From assembly GCA_963839475.1 (NCBI GenBank), contig CAWIVH010000021.1:310001-374000 (forward strand): a DNA stretch of 64,000 bases. The letters run 5' to 3'. The notes beneath the pieces were generated by a model, which did not search any database, was not told where the DNA came from, and worked only from the letters and a program-made list of their open reading frames with translations. The DNA comes from CAWIVH01 sp963839475 (GTDB lineage Bacteria; Acidobacteriota; UBA6911). A program made the position numbers and the translations under genes. Positions 9,150 through 18,248 of this stretch are shown here, piece after piece (within the stretch, counting starts at the first letter, position 1; each line of letters begins with the position of its first letter).

Positions 9150-10210
9150 CAGTTCCTTTTGCCGATACACTTTGATAGAGCAAGCCGGAGCTCATCCTCC
9201 CGCTCAAATGACATCCCCTGTAGGGCTACTAGAACAGGGAAATCCGGTAAAAAGTTCATTTTCACCGCATCTTTTTCGGTCACGATGACGGCTTCGGCGC
9301 CTGAATCGGTTGCCGCCCGGGCAATTTCGCGCCATTCGTCCATATCTGCCCGATGATGGTCACGATAAAAGCGGCAGCCCCGAACTTCAATTCCGGTCCT
9401 GCTAATGTCAGTGTAAAAGCGCTCCGGATTGCCAATAGCCGCAGTCAGGTACGCGCGCTGGATGGTGCCCGCCTGCAGAATGGCTGGGGTATTCCCAAGC
9501 CATTCCTTCAGCCCGGAAAATCCCCGAATCCATTGTTTGCATTGTAGTACCGGAACTGCAGGGTTATATCTCCTGATCACACTTTCCAGTCCCGTGGGAA
9601 TGATATCCGAAGAGCCCTGGTTCAGGACCAGGAGATCAGCCCTCGCCATGCTGGACAGCGGTTCGCGGAGAGTACCCCAGGGGAAAATGCGGTTCCGCGC
9701 GAGAGGCTGAGTGCAGTCAATGATCAGAATATCCAGATCGCGCCCCAGCTGGCGATGCTGAAATCCGTCATCAAGAATAAAGACAGGAGAAATTCGTCGC
9801 TGGAGTATTTGAGAGCCAGCCTCATGCCTGTCGGCCGCGATCCCCAACCAGATATCCGGGACGTGCTTCCTGATCAGCGCCGGTTCGTCACCGAGGTTAC
9901 GCGCGGGAGAGGGAATTTCGTTGCCTGGGGGCAAAATGTGCAATTTCGCCGCATTGGCGCGGCCGTAACCGCGGCTCAGCAGTGCAGCAGCGGCATTTAG
10001 AGTCCGCAGAGTGCGGGCGATGTGGATCACGAGCGGTGTCTTTCCGGATCCTCCAAGGGTGAGATTGCCAACGCTTATCACCGTCGCTGGAAGCATCTGC
10101 TGGGCAAGCGCTCCCCGCGAATAGAGTCCGTTTCGGAGCCGTACAGCCAATTCGTACATAAGGCTCGGCAAAAACAACAAAGGCGAAAGAGCAGGGTGTG
10201 GCATCTTCAT
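9149..10210 (-). CDS. lpxK: Tetraacyldisaccharide 4'-kinase
   Basis: About 353 residues. LpxK phosphorylates the 4' position of the lipid A disaccharide at the inner membrane. Visible features: hydrophobic N-terminus (HPALSPLLFLPSLMYELAVR), ISVGNLTLGGSGKTPLVIHI with a Walker A loop, the LLSRGYG block, DEPALI, FILDDGFQHRQL, and a late RFYRDHHRADMDEW with EKDAVKM. The start is uncertain: the ATG at 10210 gives a normal N-terminus but has a weak ribosome binding site, whereas the in-frame TTG at 10291 has GGAGG four bases upstream and would add 27 residues. First gene of the LPS core operon. Confidence 0.93.
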   Translation of the reverse strand: MKMPHPALSPLLFLPSLMYELAVRLRNGLYSRGALAQQMLPATVISVGNLTLGGSGKTPLVIHIARTLRTLNAAAALLSRGYGRANAAKLHILPPGNEIPSPARNLGDEPALIRKHVPDIWLGIAADRHEAGSQILQRRISPVFILDDGFQHRQLGRDLDILIIDCTQPLARNRIFPWGTLREPLSSMARADLLVLNQGSSDIIPTGLESVIRRYNPAVPVLQCKQWIRGFSGLKEWLGNTPAILQAGTIQRAYLTAAIGNPERFYTDISRTGIEVRGCRFYRDHHRADMDEWREIARAATDSGAEAVIVTEKDAVKMNFLPDFPVLVALQGMSFEREDELRLALSKCIGKRN

Positions 10211-10527
10211 GCGGGAGAACCTGCCTTCGACCGGAATCGCTGGCCGAAGCGGATTGTGGCCCCTGAGGGGACAACGAAATTCCCAATTCAAGCGTCCTCC
10301 GCCCGTCTTCCGGCGCCCGAACGCAAAGCACCCTAGACAATATCAAAACTGATGCACGCCGTGCCACGGAAAGATCAGATCCGTCGATCCTGGTATTACG
10401 TCAACCTCCACCTCCAGATCGGCTATGGTTCCCTATCCGTTTGCGGCTCTATGATATACTTCATGCTCTCCGACGGTCAGCGGAGGATCAGCGTCGAAAT
10501 ACCCATATCATTAAGGATTTGCCTCTC
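10211..10527. other. Divergent intergenic region lpxK / aminotransferase
   Basis: 317 bases between two divergently transcribed genes. The left 81 bases may still encode a TTG-initiated N-terminal extension of LpxK. A TATACT hexamer lies at 10455-10460 on the plus strand, but I find no convincing -35 partner. Promoters for both operons are expected here; no repeat, operator or RNA structure was recognised. Confidence 0.4.
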
Positions 10528-11688
10528 ATGAAGTTTTTAACCAAGCCGCGTATGTTCACTCCCGGCCCCACGCCTCTGTTGCCGGAAGCCACGCTGCAGC
10601 CCTTGATCACCCCGATCAATCACCGGAAAGAAGACTTCAGGATCCTCTTCCAGGAAGTCCAGGACGGTCTGAGGCAGGTCTTTCAGACATCAGGAGACGT
10701 CCTGGTGCTGGCCTGTTCGGGAAGTGGCGCCATGGAGGCTGTGCTCACCAACCTGCTTGCCCCCGGTGAGAAGGCACTGGTCTGCGTGGCGGGGAAGTTC
10801 GGAGAGCGCTGGCTCGAATTGGCGCAGAATTTCGGCATTGAAACCAGCCTCCTGCAGGTGCCCTACGGCGAATCCATTGATCCGGAATCTATTGCCGAAA
10901 GGCTTTCGGCGGATCCCGGAATTGCCGCCGTGCTGATCCAAGCTATGGAAACCTCAACCGGCGCCTGGATGGATATGGAGCAGATCGGAAACATCGTCTC
11001 CGGTCATCCCGGAACCGTGCTGGTTGTAGATGCCATTACGGCGATTGGCAGCATGCCGCTGCGGACCGAAGCCTGGGGCCTCGACGTAGTAATTGGAGGA
11101 TCGCAGAAAGCTTTCATGCTTCCTCCCGGCGGCGCCATGGTATCCCTGAGCGACAAAGCAGTGAAACGTGTGGAGGGATGCCCCCGGCCGCGCTATTATT
11201 TTGATCTTTTGAGAGAGCGCAAGGCGCAGCGGCAGGGGCAGACTGCGTTCACCCCGGCCATTTCCATCATCCAAGGATTGAAGCCGGTTCTTGCCCTGAT
11301 TCTGCAGAATGGGATCGATGGTTTTGTCGCCAATTGCGCGTTGCAGGCCGGTGCCACCCGGGCTGCCATCCGCAGCTGGGGGATGCAGATTTTCCCCAGG
11401 CAGCCGGGAGACGCGGTCACCGCTTTCCTTCCCCCGCCGGGGATCGAAGCCTCCCGGGTGATCACAAGGATGCGAGAGCGCTTTGGCGTAATGCTCAGCG
11501 GCGGGCAGGGGAGCATGAAAGGCAAAATCATTCGTGCCGGTCATCTGGGATATTTTGACTTTTTGGAGACGCTGGGGATGATTGGATGCTTGGAGCTGGT
11601 TATGCTGGCCGAGGGGGCATCTCTTGAAATTGGCTCGGGGACCAAGGCAGCCCTCGAATACTGCCATCATTTGGAAAATCGGTCATGA
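10528..11688 (+). CDS. Class V aminotransferase (serine--pyruvate / alanine--glyoxylate type)
   Basis: 386-residue PLP-dependent class V aminotransferase. The start MKFLTKPRMFTPGPTPLLPE is characteristic, GSGAMEAVLTNLL is in the cofactor-binding region, VVDAITAIGSMPL holds the PLP-binding Asp, and GGSQKAFMLPPGG contains the Schiff-base Lys. The ATG at 10528 is chosen because AAGGA lies ten bases upstream; earlier in-frame codons add unrelated sequence. It overlaps serA in ATGA, so the pair is co-translated. Known for this pairing: SerA makes 3-phosphohydroxypyruvate, and class V enzymes of this type can replace SerC in some lineages. Inference: this is the phosphoserine aminotransferase of the cell; a glyoxylate or purine-catabolic role is the alternative. 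Confidence 0.85.
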   Translation: MKFLTKPRMFTPGPTPLLPEATLQPLITPINHRKEDFRILFQEVQDGLRQVFQTSGDVLVLACSGSGAMEAVLTNLLAPGEKALVCVAGKFGERWLELAQNFGIETSLLQVPYGESIDPESIAERLSADPGIAAVLIQAMETSTGAWMDMEQIGNIVSGHPGTVLVVDAITAIGSMPLRTEAWGLDVVIGGSQKAFMLPPGGAMVSLSDKAVKRVEGCPRPRYYFDLLRERKAQRQGQTAFTPAISIIQGLKPVLALILQNGIDGFVANCALQAGATRAAIRSWGMQIFPRQPGDAVTAFLPPPGIEASRVITRMRERFGVMLSGGQGSMKGKIIRAGHLGYFDFLETLGMIGCLELVMLAEGASLEIGSGTKAALEYCHHLENRS

Positions 11689-13266
11689 CCAAAATACTTG
11701 TGCTCGAGGAATTGTCCGCAGCCGGGCTGGACGTTTTGCGCTCTGTGCCGGAATTTGAAGTTCAGGAATTGTACCAGGACGACCCGGCCCGGATCCGCAC
11801 TGCATTGCAGTCCGCCAATGCCCTTATCGTGCGCAGCCGCACCAAGGTGTCGGCTGACCTCCTGCGGCATGCGCCGGTGCTTAAGATCATCGGCCGACCC
11901 GGCACCGGCGTCGACAATATCGACGCGCCCGCAGCAACCTCCCGGGGCATTATCGTTATGAACACTCCCGCCGGCAACAGCATCAGCGCCGCGGAACATA
12001 CTATGGGGCTGATGCTGTCCCTTCTGCGCAAGATCGGCCAGGCCGATGCCTCACTGAAACAGGGAAAATGGGAGCGCGAAAAGTTCATAGGTTCCGAACT
12101 GCAAAATAAAGTTCTCGGGATCGTCGGGCTGGGCAAGGTCGGGATGGAAGTTTTGCGTCGCGCCCGGAATTTCCATCCAAAAATCATCGCCTGCGATCCG
12201 TTTTTGAACGAAGAACTGACAAGGGACCTGGATATTTCCATGGTTTCACTGGAAGAGCTTTTATCTCAGGCGGAGATCGTCACCCTTCATGTTCCGCTGA
12301 CGCCGCTCACGCGGCGCATGATCCATTCCGGCAACATCAGCCTGATGAAAAACGGTGCCCTCCTGGTCAATACGGCCCGCGGCGACGTAGTGGATGAAAC
12401 CGCGCTTCTGGAATCCCTCTGGAGCGGGAAGCTGGGCGGAGCGGCCCTTGATGTATTCATAGGCGAGCCGAAGCCGAATCCGGAGCTGGTGACTTTGCCC
12501 AACGTGATCGCGACGCCGCACATCGGCGCATCCACCGTCGAGGCACAGGAAAAGGTCGGATTCGATATCGCGGTGCAGATCAGGGATTATTTCTGTGACG
12601 GAATAGTCCGCAACGCGATCAATTTTCCCTCGATCTCGCTGGCGGAATACCGGGTGCTTGCGCCTTATCTGTTACTGGGCGAGAGGCTGGGCTCCTTCGT
12701 CAGCCAGAACGCAAACGGCGGTTTTTCCGAGATTAGGGTTCGCTTTTACGGGGAATTGCCCGGCCTGAACACCCATCTGATCTGCAGTTCCATTCTCGTC
12801 GGCCTCCTCCGGCCGGTGATGGAGGGGGTTACGCTCGTCAATGCCTTCCAGACCGCCAAGGAGCGAGGCATACAGTTCGAGGAGTCACGCAGCTCCAGGA
12901 GCCGGAATTACCAGCACCTCATTTCAGTGAAGCTGAAAACCGATGCCGGCGAGGAGTGGGTGGAAGGGACGGTTCTCCATCAAAACCACATTCACATCGT
13001 CTCCCTCTACGGCATCGACATCGATGCCCCGCTGCAGGGAGATCTGCTGATCATCTGCAACAGCGACACCCCCGGGCGTCATAGGTCGGGTTGGGACCAT
13101 TCTGGGGGACAGCCAGATCAATATCGCTAATTTTGCCCTCGGGCGCCGCGCTGACATTCGGGAATCCGTAGGAATCGTAAACCTCGATTCTGCCATTCCA
13201 CCTGCGGTCCTGGAGTCTATCCGCCAGTTGCCCCAGGTCCGGCGTGCCGCCGTCGTGCGCGTCTGA
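11685..13266 (+). CDS. serA: D-3-phosphoglycerate dehydrogenase, frameshifted before the ACT domain
   Basis: First step of serine synthesis: NAD-dependent oxidation of 3-phosphoglycerate. Substrate motif GRPGTGVDNIDAPA near residue 67, Rossmann loop GIVGLGKVGMEVL near 146, catalytic Arg in NTARGDVVDE and His in PHIGAST near 277, then the intervening regulatory domain. As read, the frame leaves the family after residue ~463 (SDTPG) and stops at 13130. One base removed from the run at 13069-13078 restores GVIGRVGTILGDSQINIANF and the rest of a full ACT domain ending with TGA at 13264-13266, giving a normal length of about 526 residues. So one extra base, almost certainly a G, is present: either a consensus error or a real lesion that would remove serine feedback control but leave the catalytic core. 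Confidence 0.92.
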
Positions 13267-13291
13267 TGGCTGCGCCGGGGCCCGGTTCCTC

Positions 13292-13319
13292 TTGCAATCG
13301 GCGGCTTTGCATGTATAAT
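13292..13319 (+). promoter_or_regulatory. Sigma-70-type promoter for the arginine operon
   Basis: TTGCAA at 13292-13297 and a perfect TATAAT at 13314-13319, separated by 16 bases. It sits 32 bases before the argR start codon, in the short gap after serA. The operator described next overlaps the expected transcription start. This is the best-matching core promoter in the window. Confidence 0.6.
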
Positions 13320-13329
13320 TATTACCTTT

Positions 13330-13347
13330 TATGCATAAATATTGAAT
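13330..13347 (+). promoter_or_regulatory. ARG-box-like operator
   Basis: TATGCATAAATATTGAAT matches the ArgR consensus TnTGAATwwwwATTCAnw at all fixed positions except two symmetric ones. It lies ten bases after the -10 element and three bases before the argR ATG, where bound ArgR would block initiation. Inference: argR and the arg genes downstream are autoregulated by arginine-loaded ArgR. Confidence 0.5.
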
Positions 13348-13350
13348 GAC

Positions 13351-13795
13351 ATGCCTACACGTAAATTGCGCCATGCGAAAATCATCGAAATCGTGCGAAA
13401 GCGGGAAGTCGGCAGCCAGGAAGAGCTCTCCGGGTCTCTACGAGCGGGCCGGCATCCGGGTAACGCAGTCCACGCTTTCGCGGGACATCCATGAGCTCGG
13501 CCTGGTCAAGGTTCGAGGAATCTACCACGAGGCATCGGACAGCACCTCGGCGCCCCAGGACGGCACGGTTCGCCGCTCTTTCCAGCAGCTCGTCGTGGAA
13601 GCGCATGTATCCGGAAACATCCTTATGGTGCGGACGGCTCCCGGCGATGCCCACTCCCTGGGTGTCCGGCTGGATGCCGCCGATTGGCCCGAGATCCTTG
13701 GCACCGTGGCCGGCGATGACACCGTCTTTGCCTTGCTGCGCAATTCCCGGCTCGGCAAGAAGGTCCTGAAGAGAATCGAAGGGTATCTGAAATGA
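13351..13795 (+). CDS. argR: Arginine repressor ArgR, frameshifted in the DNA-binding domain
   Basis: Hexameric arginine-dependent repressor. Starting at ATG 13351 the frame reads MPTRKLRHAKIIEIVRKREV and GSQEELSGSLRA, the normal winged-helix start. The second half (GIRVTQSTLSRDIHELGLVKVRG, in part TQSTLSRDIHELGLVK, then the linker and the arginine-binding domain with VRTAPGDAHSLGVRLDAA and GTVAGDDTVFALL) is in the other frame. Deleting one G from GCGGG at 13444-13448 joins them into a 147-residue protein of normal length. An alternative frame opening upstream gives nonsense before residue 35. Ends in ATGA overlap with argC. Either sequencing/consensus error or a disrupted repressor, which would leave the arg operon derepressed. 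Confidence 0.88.
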
Positions 13796-14844
13796 CGCAT
13801 CGCATTGCCGTAGTGGGCGTCTCGGGCTATTCGGGATTGGAATTGATTCAGATCGCCCTGGACCATCCCGCGATGGAATGTGTTGCCGCCATGGCGTCGG
13901 ATGCAACCGGGCGGAAGCCCCTGGATGCAATCCATCCAATATTGCGCGGCAGGACGACGCTGCATTGTCAGGTGCAGAACCCGGCGGTATTGGCCGACCT
14001 GGGCGTCGAAACCGCTTTTTTGTGCACCCCCAACGAGGTATCGCTCGCACTCGCTCCCAGCCTGCTGGAACGAGGCATCGGTGTGATCGACCTGAGCGGG
14101 GCATTCCGCCTGCGCGACGCCGAAAGCTACTCTTCCTGGTACGGATTCCAGCACGGCTCCCCCGCATGGCTGGGGAAAGCCGTATACGGCTTGAGCGAAT
14201 GGAATGCTTCCGCGATCGCTGATGCCCGAATTGTGGCGAATCCAGGCTGCTACCCGACTTCCATTCTCCTCGCTCTTTTGCCTCTCGTTCATTGCGGCCT
14301 GCTCGAGCCCGGATCCGATATCATCGCCGATGCCAAATCGGGAGTGACCGGGGCAGGGCGATCGGCCAAGCTGAACCTCTTGTTCGGCGAACTTTCGGAA
14401 AACTTCCGTCCCTACAGTCCCATCGTACACAAGCACGCTCCTGAAATCTGTCAGGAAATGGGCTGGGATCTTTCTGCCTTTACATTTATTCCACACCTGC
14501 TGCCGGTGAATCGGGGAATCCTCTCCACCATTTACGTCCATTTCAAGCATGCGGTAACCCAGGACGAGCTGCAGCATGCCTTCAGCAGCCGCTACTCGGA
14601 TCATCCCTTCGTGCGCCTTCTCGGATCAGAATCGCTTCCTGAGCTCAAAGCCGTTGCCCATACCAATTATTGCGATATCGCCTGGCGGCTGACAGGCGGA
14701 GGCCGACGGGCGGTGCTGTTTTCGGCCATCGATAACCTGGGAAAAGGCGCTGCCGGGCAGGCCGTGCAGAATTTCAACCTTATGCACAGGCTGGACGAAA
14801 CCACAGGGCTGCTGAATAGGGGGAGTTTTGCGTATCACGGTTAA
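13792..14844 (+). CDS. argC: N-acetyl-gamma-glutamyl-phosphate reductase
   Basis: 350 residues, normal length. NADPH-dependent reduction of N-acetylglutamyl phosphate to the semialdehyde, third step of arginine synthesis. N-terminal cofactor motif VVGVSGYSGLELIQIALDHP, FLCTPNEVSL, and the catalytic Cys in VANPGCYPTSILLALLPL near residue 152; GVTGAGRSAKLNLLF and the late HTNYCDIAWRL also fit. Starts within the argR stop (ATGA) and overlaps argB by 17 bases, so argR-argC-argB-argD is a tightly coupled unit. Confidence 0.96.
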   Translation: MTHRIAVVGVSGYSGLELIQIALDHPAMECVAAMASDATGRKPLDAIHPILRGRTTLHCQVQNPAVLADLGVETAFLCTPNEVSLALAPSLLERGIGVIDLSGAFRLRDAESYSSWYGFQHGSPAWLGKAVYGLSEWNASAIADARIVANPGCYPTSILLALLPLVHCGLLEPGSDIIADAKSGVTGAGRSAKLNLLFGELSENFRPYSPIVHKHAPEICQEMGWDLSAFTFIPHLLPVNRGILSTIYVHFKHAVTQDELQHAFSSRYSDHPFVRLLGSESLPELKAVAHTNYCDIAWRLTGGGRRAVLFSAIDNLGKGAAGQAVQNFNLMHRLDETTGLLNRGSFAYHG

Positions 14845-15631
14845 ACTGGGCGGCAGCATCTTGGAGGATGGCCGGATCCGCGGCTCCATCCTCGGCCAAA
14901 TCGAGGAACTGTACTGCGGCGGGCACGAAGTCATTCTGGTGCATGGTGGTGGGAAAAGCCTGAACCGGCGCCTTTTGCAGCTGGGGATGCAGTCCAGATT
15001 CATCCAAGGATTAAGAGTCACCGACGATGAAACCCTTGCAGTAGCCATAATGGTTCTGGCGGGAGAAGTGAACAAGCGGCTGGTGCTTGAACTGGGAGCC
15101 CTCAAAACCCGGGCTGCGGGTTTTTGCGGTGCGGATGCCATGGCGGTTACCTGCAGCCGGATATCCGATGGAGCGAAATTCTCAGCGGAACTCGGGTTCG
15201 TGGGAAAGCCGCTGGGGATCGATCGCGGATTCTTCGACATGCTGTTGCGGGCATCCATCATCCCGGTGATCGCCTCAATTGCGGCGGGCCCGGATGCCCA
15301 GGCCTACAATGTTAATGCTGACCAGATGGCTTCGGTCTGCGCCTGGGGCTCAGGCAGCGCCGCGTTGATCTACCTTACGGACGTTGCCGGCGTTATGGAC
15401 AAGAGCGGCAATGTAATTCCCCGGTTGAACAGGGGGGATATCGAGAAGCTGCGAGACCGCGGAGTGGTTGCCGGAGGGATGTTGCCCAAAACCGAGGCTT
15501 GCTTGGAGGCTTTGGAAAAGGGAGTCCCCGACGTTTATATTGTGCCCGGGATGTCTGAAGGAATATTGGGAAAACTGGTGGCAGGAACACTCAAAGAAGG
15601 GACGTGCATTCATGGAAACAGCATCAACTAG
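14828..15631 (+). CDS. argB: Acetylglutamate kinase
   Basis: 267-residue amino acid kinase, second step of arginine synthesis: ATP-dependent phosphorylation of N-acetylglutamate. The N-terminus RITVKLGGSILED carries the catalytic Lys, EVILVHGGGKSLNRRL the glycine-rich loop, and YNVNADQMAS the nucleotide-site Asn/Asp. A TTG start is used, with GGGGGAG shortly upstream inside argC. The short N-terminus lacks the helix associated with arginine-inhibited hexameric enzymes, so feedback inhibition may be absent; that is inference. Overlaps argC by 17 and argD by 20 bases. Confidence 0.94.
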   Translation: MRITVKLGGSILEDGRIRGSILGQIEELYCGGHEVILVHGGGKSLNRRLLQLGMQSRFIQGLRVTDDETLAVAIMVLAGEVNKRLVLELGALKTRAAGFCGADAMAVTCSRISDGAKFSAELGFVGKPLGIDRGFFDMLLRASIIPVIASIAAGPDAQAYNVNADQMASVCAWGSGSAALIYLTDVAGVMDKSGNVIPRLNRGDIEKLRDRGVVAGGMLPKTEACLEALEKGVPDVYIVPGMSEGILGKLVAGTLKEGTCIHGNSIN

Positions 15632-16844
15632 GGATCCCTACCTTCACACGGCCTCGGCGGAAATCAAAGCGCTGGAGGAGCGATACCTTTTCCCGACTTA
15701 CAAGCGCTACGATCTGGTTCTTTCCCATGGATCGGGCGCCTATGTTTATGACCTTCAAGGCAAAAAATACCTGGATTTTATTGGTGGCATAGCGGTCAAC
15801 TCACTGGGCTATAGCCATCCGCGGATTGTTCGCGTCCTGCTCGAGCAGGGACAGAGGATGATCCACGGATCCAACCTGTTCTATCATTCGTACCAGGGTA
15901 TCCTGGCGAAGAGGCTCGTCGAAATTTCCGGGTTGGCGCGCGTCTTTTTTACCAACAGCGGGACGGAAGCGATGGAGGGTGCCCTCAAGATAGCAAGGGC
16001 TTATGCTCGTCGCCGCGGCAGAGGGAACAAGACCGTGTTCCTGGCGTTGCAGAATTCATTCCATGGCCGGACCTTCGGGGCATTGAGCATCACCGCACAG
16101 GAAAAATACCAGGCGCCTTTCCGCCCGCTTATTCCCGATGTTGAGATCGTGGAGGAATTCTCCGCCGCAGCTCTGGAAAGGGCATTCAGCCCGGATACCT
16201 GCGCACTGGTGCTCGAACCCATTCAGGGTGAAGGCGGAGTCGTGCCGATTCCCGAGCCATTCCTTCGAGCAGCGCGGGAACTCTGCGACCGGCACGATGC
16301 GCTGCTGATCATGGATGAGATTCAGACCGGCATGGGCCGCACCGGAAAATATTTCGCCTATCAGCATCTGGGAATTCTTCCGGACTTGTTGACCGTCGCA
16401 AAATCGCTGGCTGCGGGCTACCCGCTCGGCGCGGTTATTGGTGCGGAACGTGTGTCCGAAGCCCTTCAGCCGGGTGATCATGGGACCACGTTCGGCGGCG
16501 GACCACTGGCGTGCCGGCTCGCGCTCGAGGTGCTGGACATCATTCACGAAGAACAGTTGCTCCCGCATGTGGCTTCGCTGGGGGAGTTTCTGCAAAGCGG
16601 TCTTCGGTCGCTGGCATTGCGTCACGATTGTATCGGAGAAGTCCGTGGCAGGGGCTTCATGATCGGGGCGGTTCTCGGGAACAAAGCCAAGGAGGTCGTG
16701 CAGCGCTTGATGAACCATGGCGTTCTGGCCAATGCAGCACATGAAACGGTGTTGCGGCTCCTCCCACCCTTCATTATTTCCCGCCAGGATGCGGACCAGT
16801 TCCTGGATATCCTGGATTCGGTCCTCTCCGAATTGCAGGTTTAG
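15612..16844 (+). CDS. argD: Acetylornithine aminotransferase
   Basis: 410-residue class III PLP aminotransferase. Converts N-acetylglutamate semialdehyde to N2-acetylornithine with glutamate. Recognised by DLQGKKYLDFIGGIAVNSLGY (in part KKYLDFIGGIAVNSLG), FFTNSGTEAMEGALKIAR, the LIMDEIQTGMGRTG block holding the PLP-binding Asp, and the Schiff-base Lys in LTVAKSLAAGYPLGAVIG. The ATG at 15612 is preceded by AAGAAGGGA; the longer frame starting at 15468 is argB sequence in another phase. Fourth gene of the arg unit. Confidence 0.94.
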   Translation: METASTRDPYLHTASAEIKALEERYLFPTYKRYDLVLSHGSGAYVYDLQGKKYLDFIGGIAVNSLGYSHPRIVRVLLEQGQRMIHGSNLFYHSYQGILAKRLVEISGLARVFFTNSGTEAMEGALKIARAYARRRGRGNKTVFLALQNSFHGRTFGALSITAQEKYQAPFRPLIPDVEIVEEFSAAALERAFSPDTCALVLEPIQGEGGVVPIPEPFLRAARELCDRHDALLIMDEIQTGMGRTGKYFAYQHLGILPDLLTVAKSLAAGYPLGAVIGAERVSEALQPGDHGTTFGGGPLACRLALEVLDIIHEEQLLPHVASLGEFLQSGLRSLALRHDCIGEVRGRGFMIGAVLGNKAKEVVQRLMNHGVLANAAHETVLRLLPPFIISRQDADQFLDILDSVLSELQV

Positions 16845-16863
16845 CGGCGAATCCATTACAGGT

Positions 16864-18118
16864 ATGACCATGAAGCGAATCAAAAACAACCCCGGCTTTA
16901 AAATCAAAGCAGTCTCCCAGCTGGCGCTCGATAAAGGGAGGCGTCACCGCACCCCAGGGATACCTGGCGTCCGGGGTTGCTGCCGGCATCAAAACCAAAG
17001 GGCTGGATCTGGCCGTTTTGTTTTCCTCTCAGCCCGCTTCAGGAGCTGCGGTGTTTACGCAAAACGTGGTGCAGGCTGCACCTGTGGTTTTGAGCCGCAA
17101 ACACATGAAGGTTTCCCGAGGCAAGGTCCGCGCTATCCTGATCAATTCCGGCTGCGCCAATGCCTGCACCGGTGAAAAAGGAATGCGGGATGCCCTGGTC
17201 AGCGTTCGCAGTGTCGCTTCCCACCTCGGTATTGAGGTTTCGCAAGTCCTCGTAGCCAGTACGGGTGTGATTGGGAGCCCGCTTCCCATCCAGAATGTGC
17301 TCAAGGGGATTGATCTCGCAGCTTCGGGGCTGAACTCTCGAGGCGGCAACGCGGCCGCGCGTGCGATCATGACGACGGATACCTGCGATAAGCAGTTTGC
17401 TTTCGAGGGCATCCTGGGTGGCAAGAAAGTCCGAATCGGGGGTATGGCCAAGGGTTCGGGAATGATTCACCCCAATCTTGCCACCATGCTGGCATTCATT
17501 ACCACCGATGCCTCTATTTCACCGGTGGATTTGGATCGTATGTTTCGCCGCGTCATCGATCGAACCTTTAATTGCGTGACCGTTGACGGGGATACATCGA
17601 CCAACGATATGGTGGCGGTCATCGCCAACGGCGTATCCGGGGTTAAGATTGACCGTCGATCCGCGCCCCTGTTCGAGCGTGGCCTGGAAAGAGTGTGCGA
17701 GGCCTTGGCTAAGAGCGTGGCCCGGGATGGGGAGGGCGCAGGGAAATTTATCGAGATCCGGATCAGCCGGGCCCGGAGTTTTGCTGAGGCGCGACAGGTG
17801 GCCAAATCGATTGCACATTCCCCCCTGGTCAAGACGGCGATGTGCGGGGAGGAGCTCAATTGGGGTAGGATCCTTTGTGCTGCCGGGTACAGTGGCGTCA
17901 AGTTTATTCCGGAAGCTGTCACCCTGAGCGTGAATGGAATTCCCGTTTTCCGCCGGGGTTCGGCAGTGCAGTCCAACCGCAGCAAGGCCGAGAAATCACT
18001 GAAACTTCCGGAAATCCGTGTGGAACTGGATCTGGCATCCGGAATTCAGCGTGCCAGCGTATGGACTTGCGATCTGACTCATGGATATATCGACATCAAT
18101 GCCAGCTATATAAGTTGA
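16864..18118 (+). CDS. argJ: Bifunctional ornithine acetyltransferase / N-acetylglutamate synthase, frameshifted near the start
   Basis: Recycles the acetyl group from acetylornithine to glutamate. The frame from ATG 16864 (or 16870) gives KRIKNNPGFKIKAVSQLALDKG, then leaves the family. Removing one G from AAAGGGAGG (16933-16941) joins it to GVTAPQGYLASGVAAGIKTK and the remaining protein, about 417 residues. The self-cleavage site is intact in GSGMIHPNLATMLAF (cut before the Thr), and the C-terminus ends DINASYIS as in the family. Without correction the only available start is internal (17018) and drops about 50 residues. Consensus error is the simplest explanation. No argF, argG or argH lies in the window. 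Confidence 0.9.
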
Positions 18119-18159
18119 CCCGCTTTGCGGTAACCCACCTCGAGTTTGTCGATTTGCCC

Positions 18160-18188
18160 TTGACAATCAATCATCCCCATTTGAGAAT
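18160..18188 (+). promoter_or_regulatory. Candidate promoter for leuA
   Basis: A consensus TTGACA at 18160-18165, a 17-base spacer and GAGAAT at 18183-18188 (four of six matches to TATAAT), about 60 bases before the leuA ATG. The gap between argJ and leuA is otherwise without a recognised terminator. Confidence 0.5.
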
Positions 18189-18248
18189 CCTTTGAGGTGG
18201 GGTCCTGAAAAACTCCGTTTGCCAATAACGAAGCGAAAGGATTTCTTC

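Noticed and set aside
13069..16941. Programmed ribosomal frameshifting in serA, argR and argJ
   Set aside because: The three sites share no slippery heptamer or common P-site pairing; serA and argJ would allow a +1 slip but argR would not, and no such recoding is known in these families.
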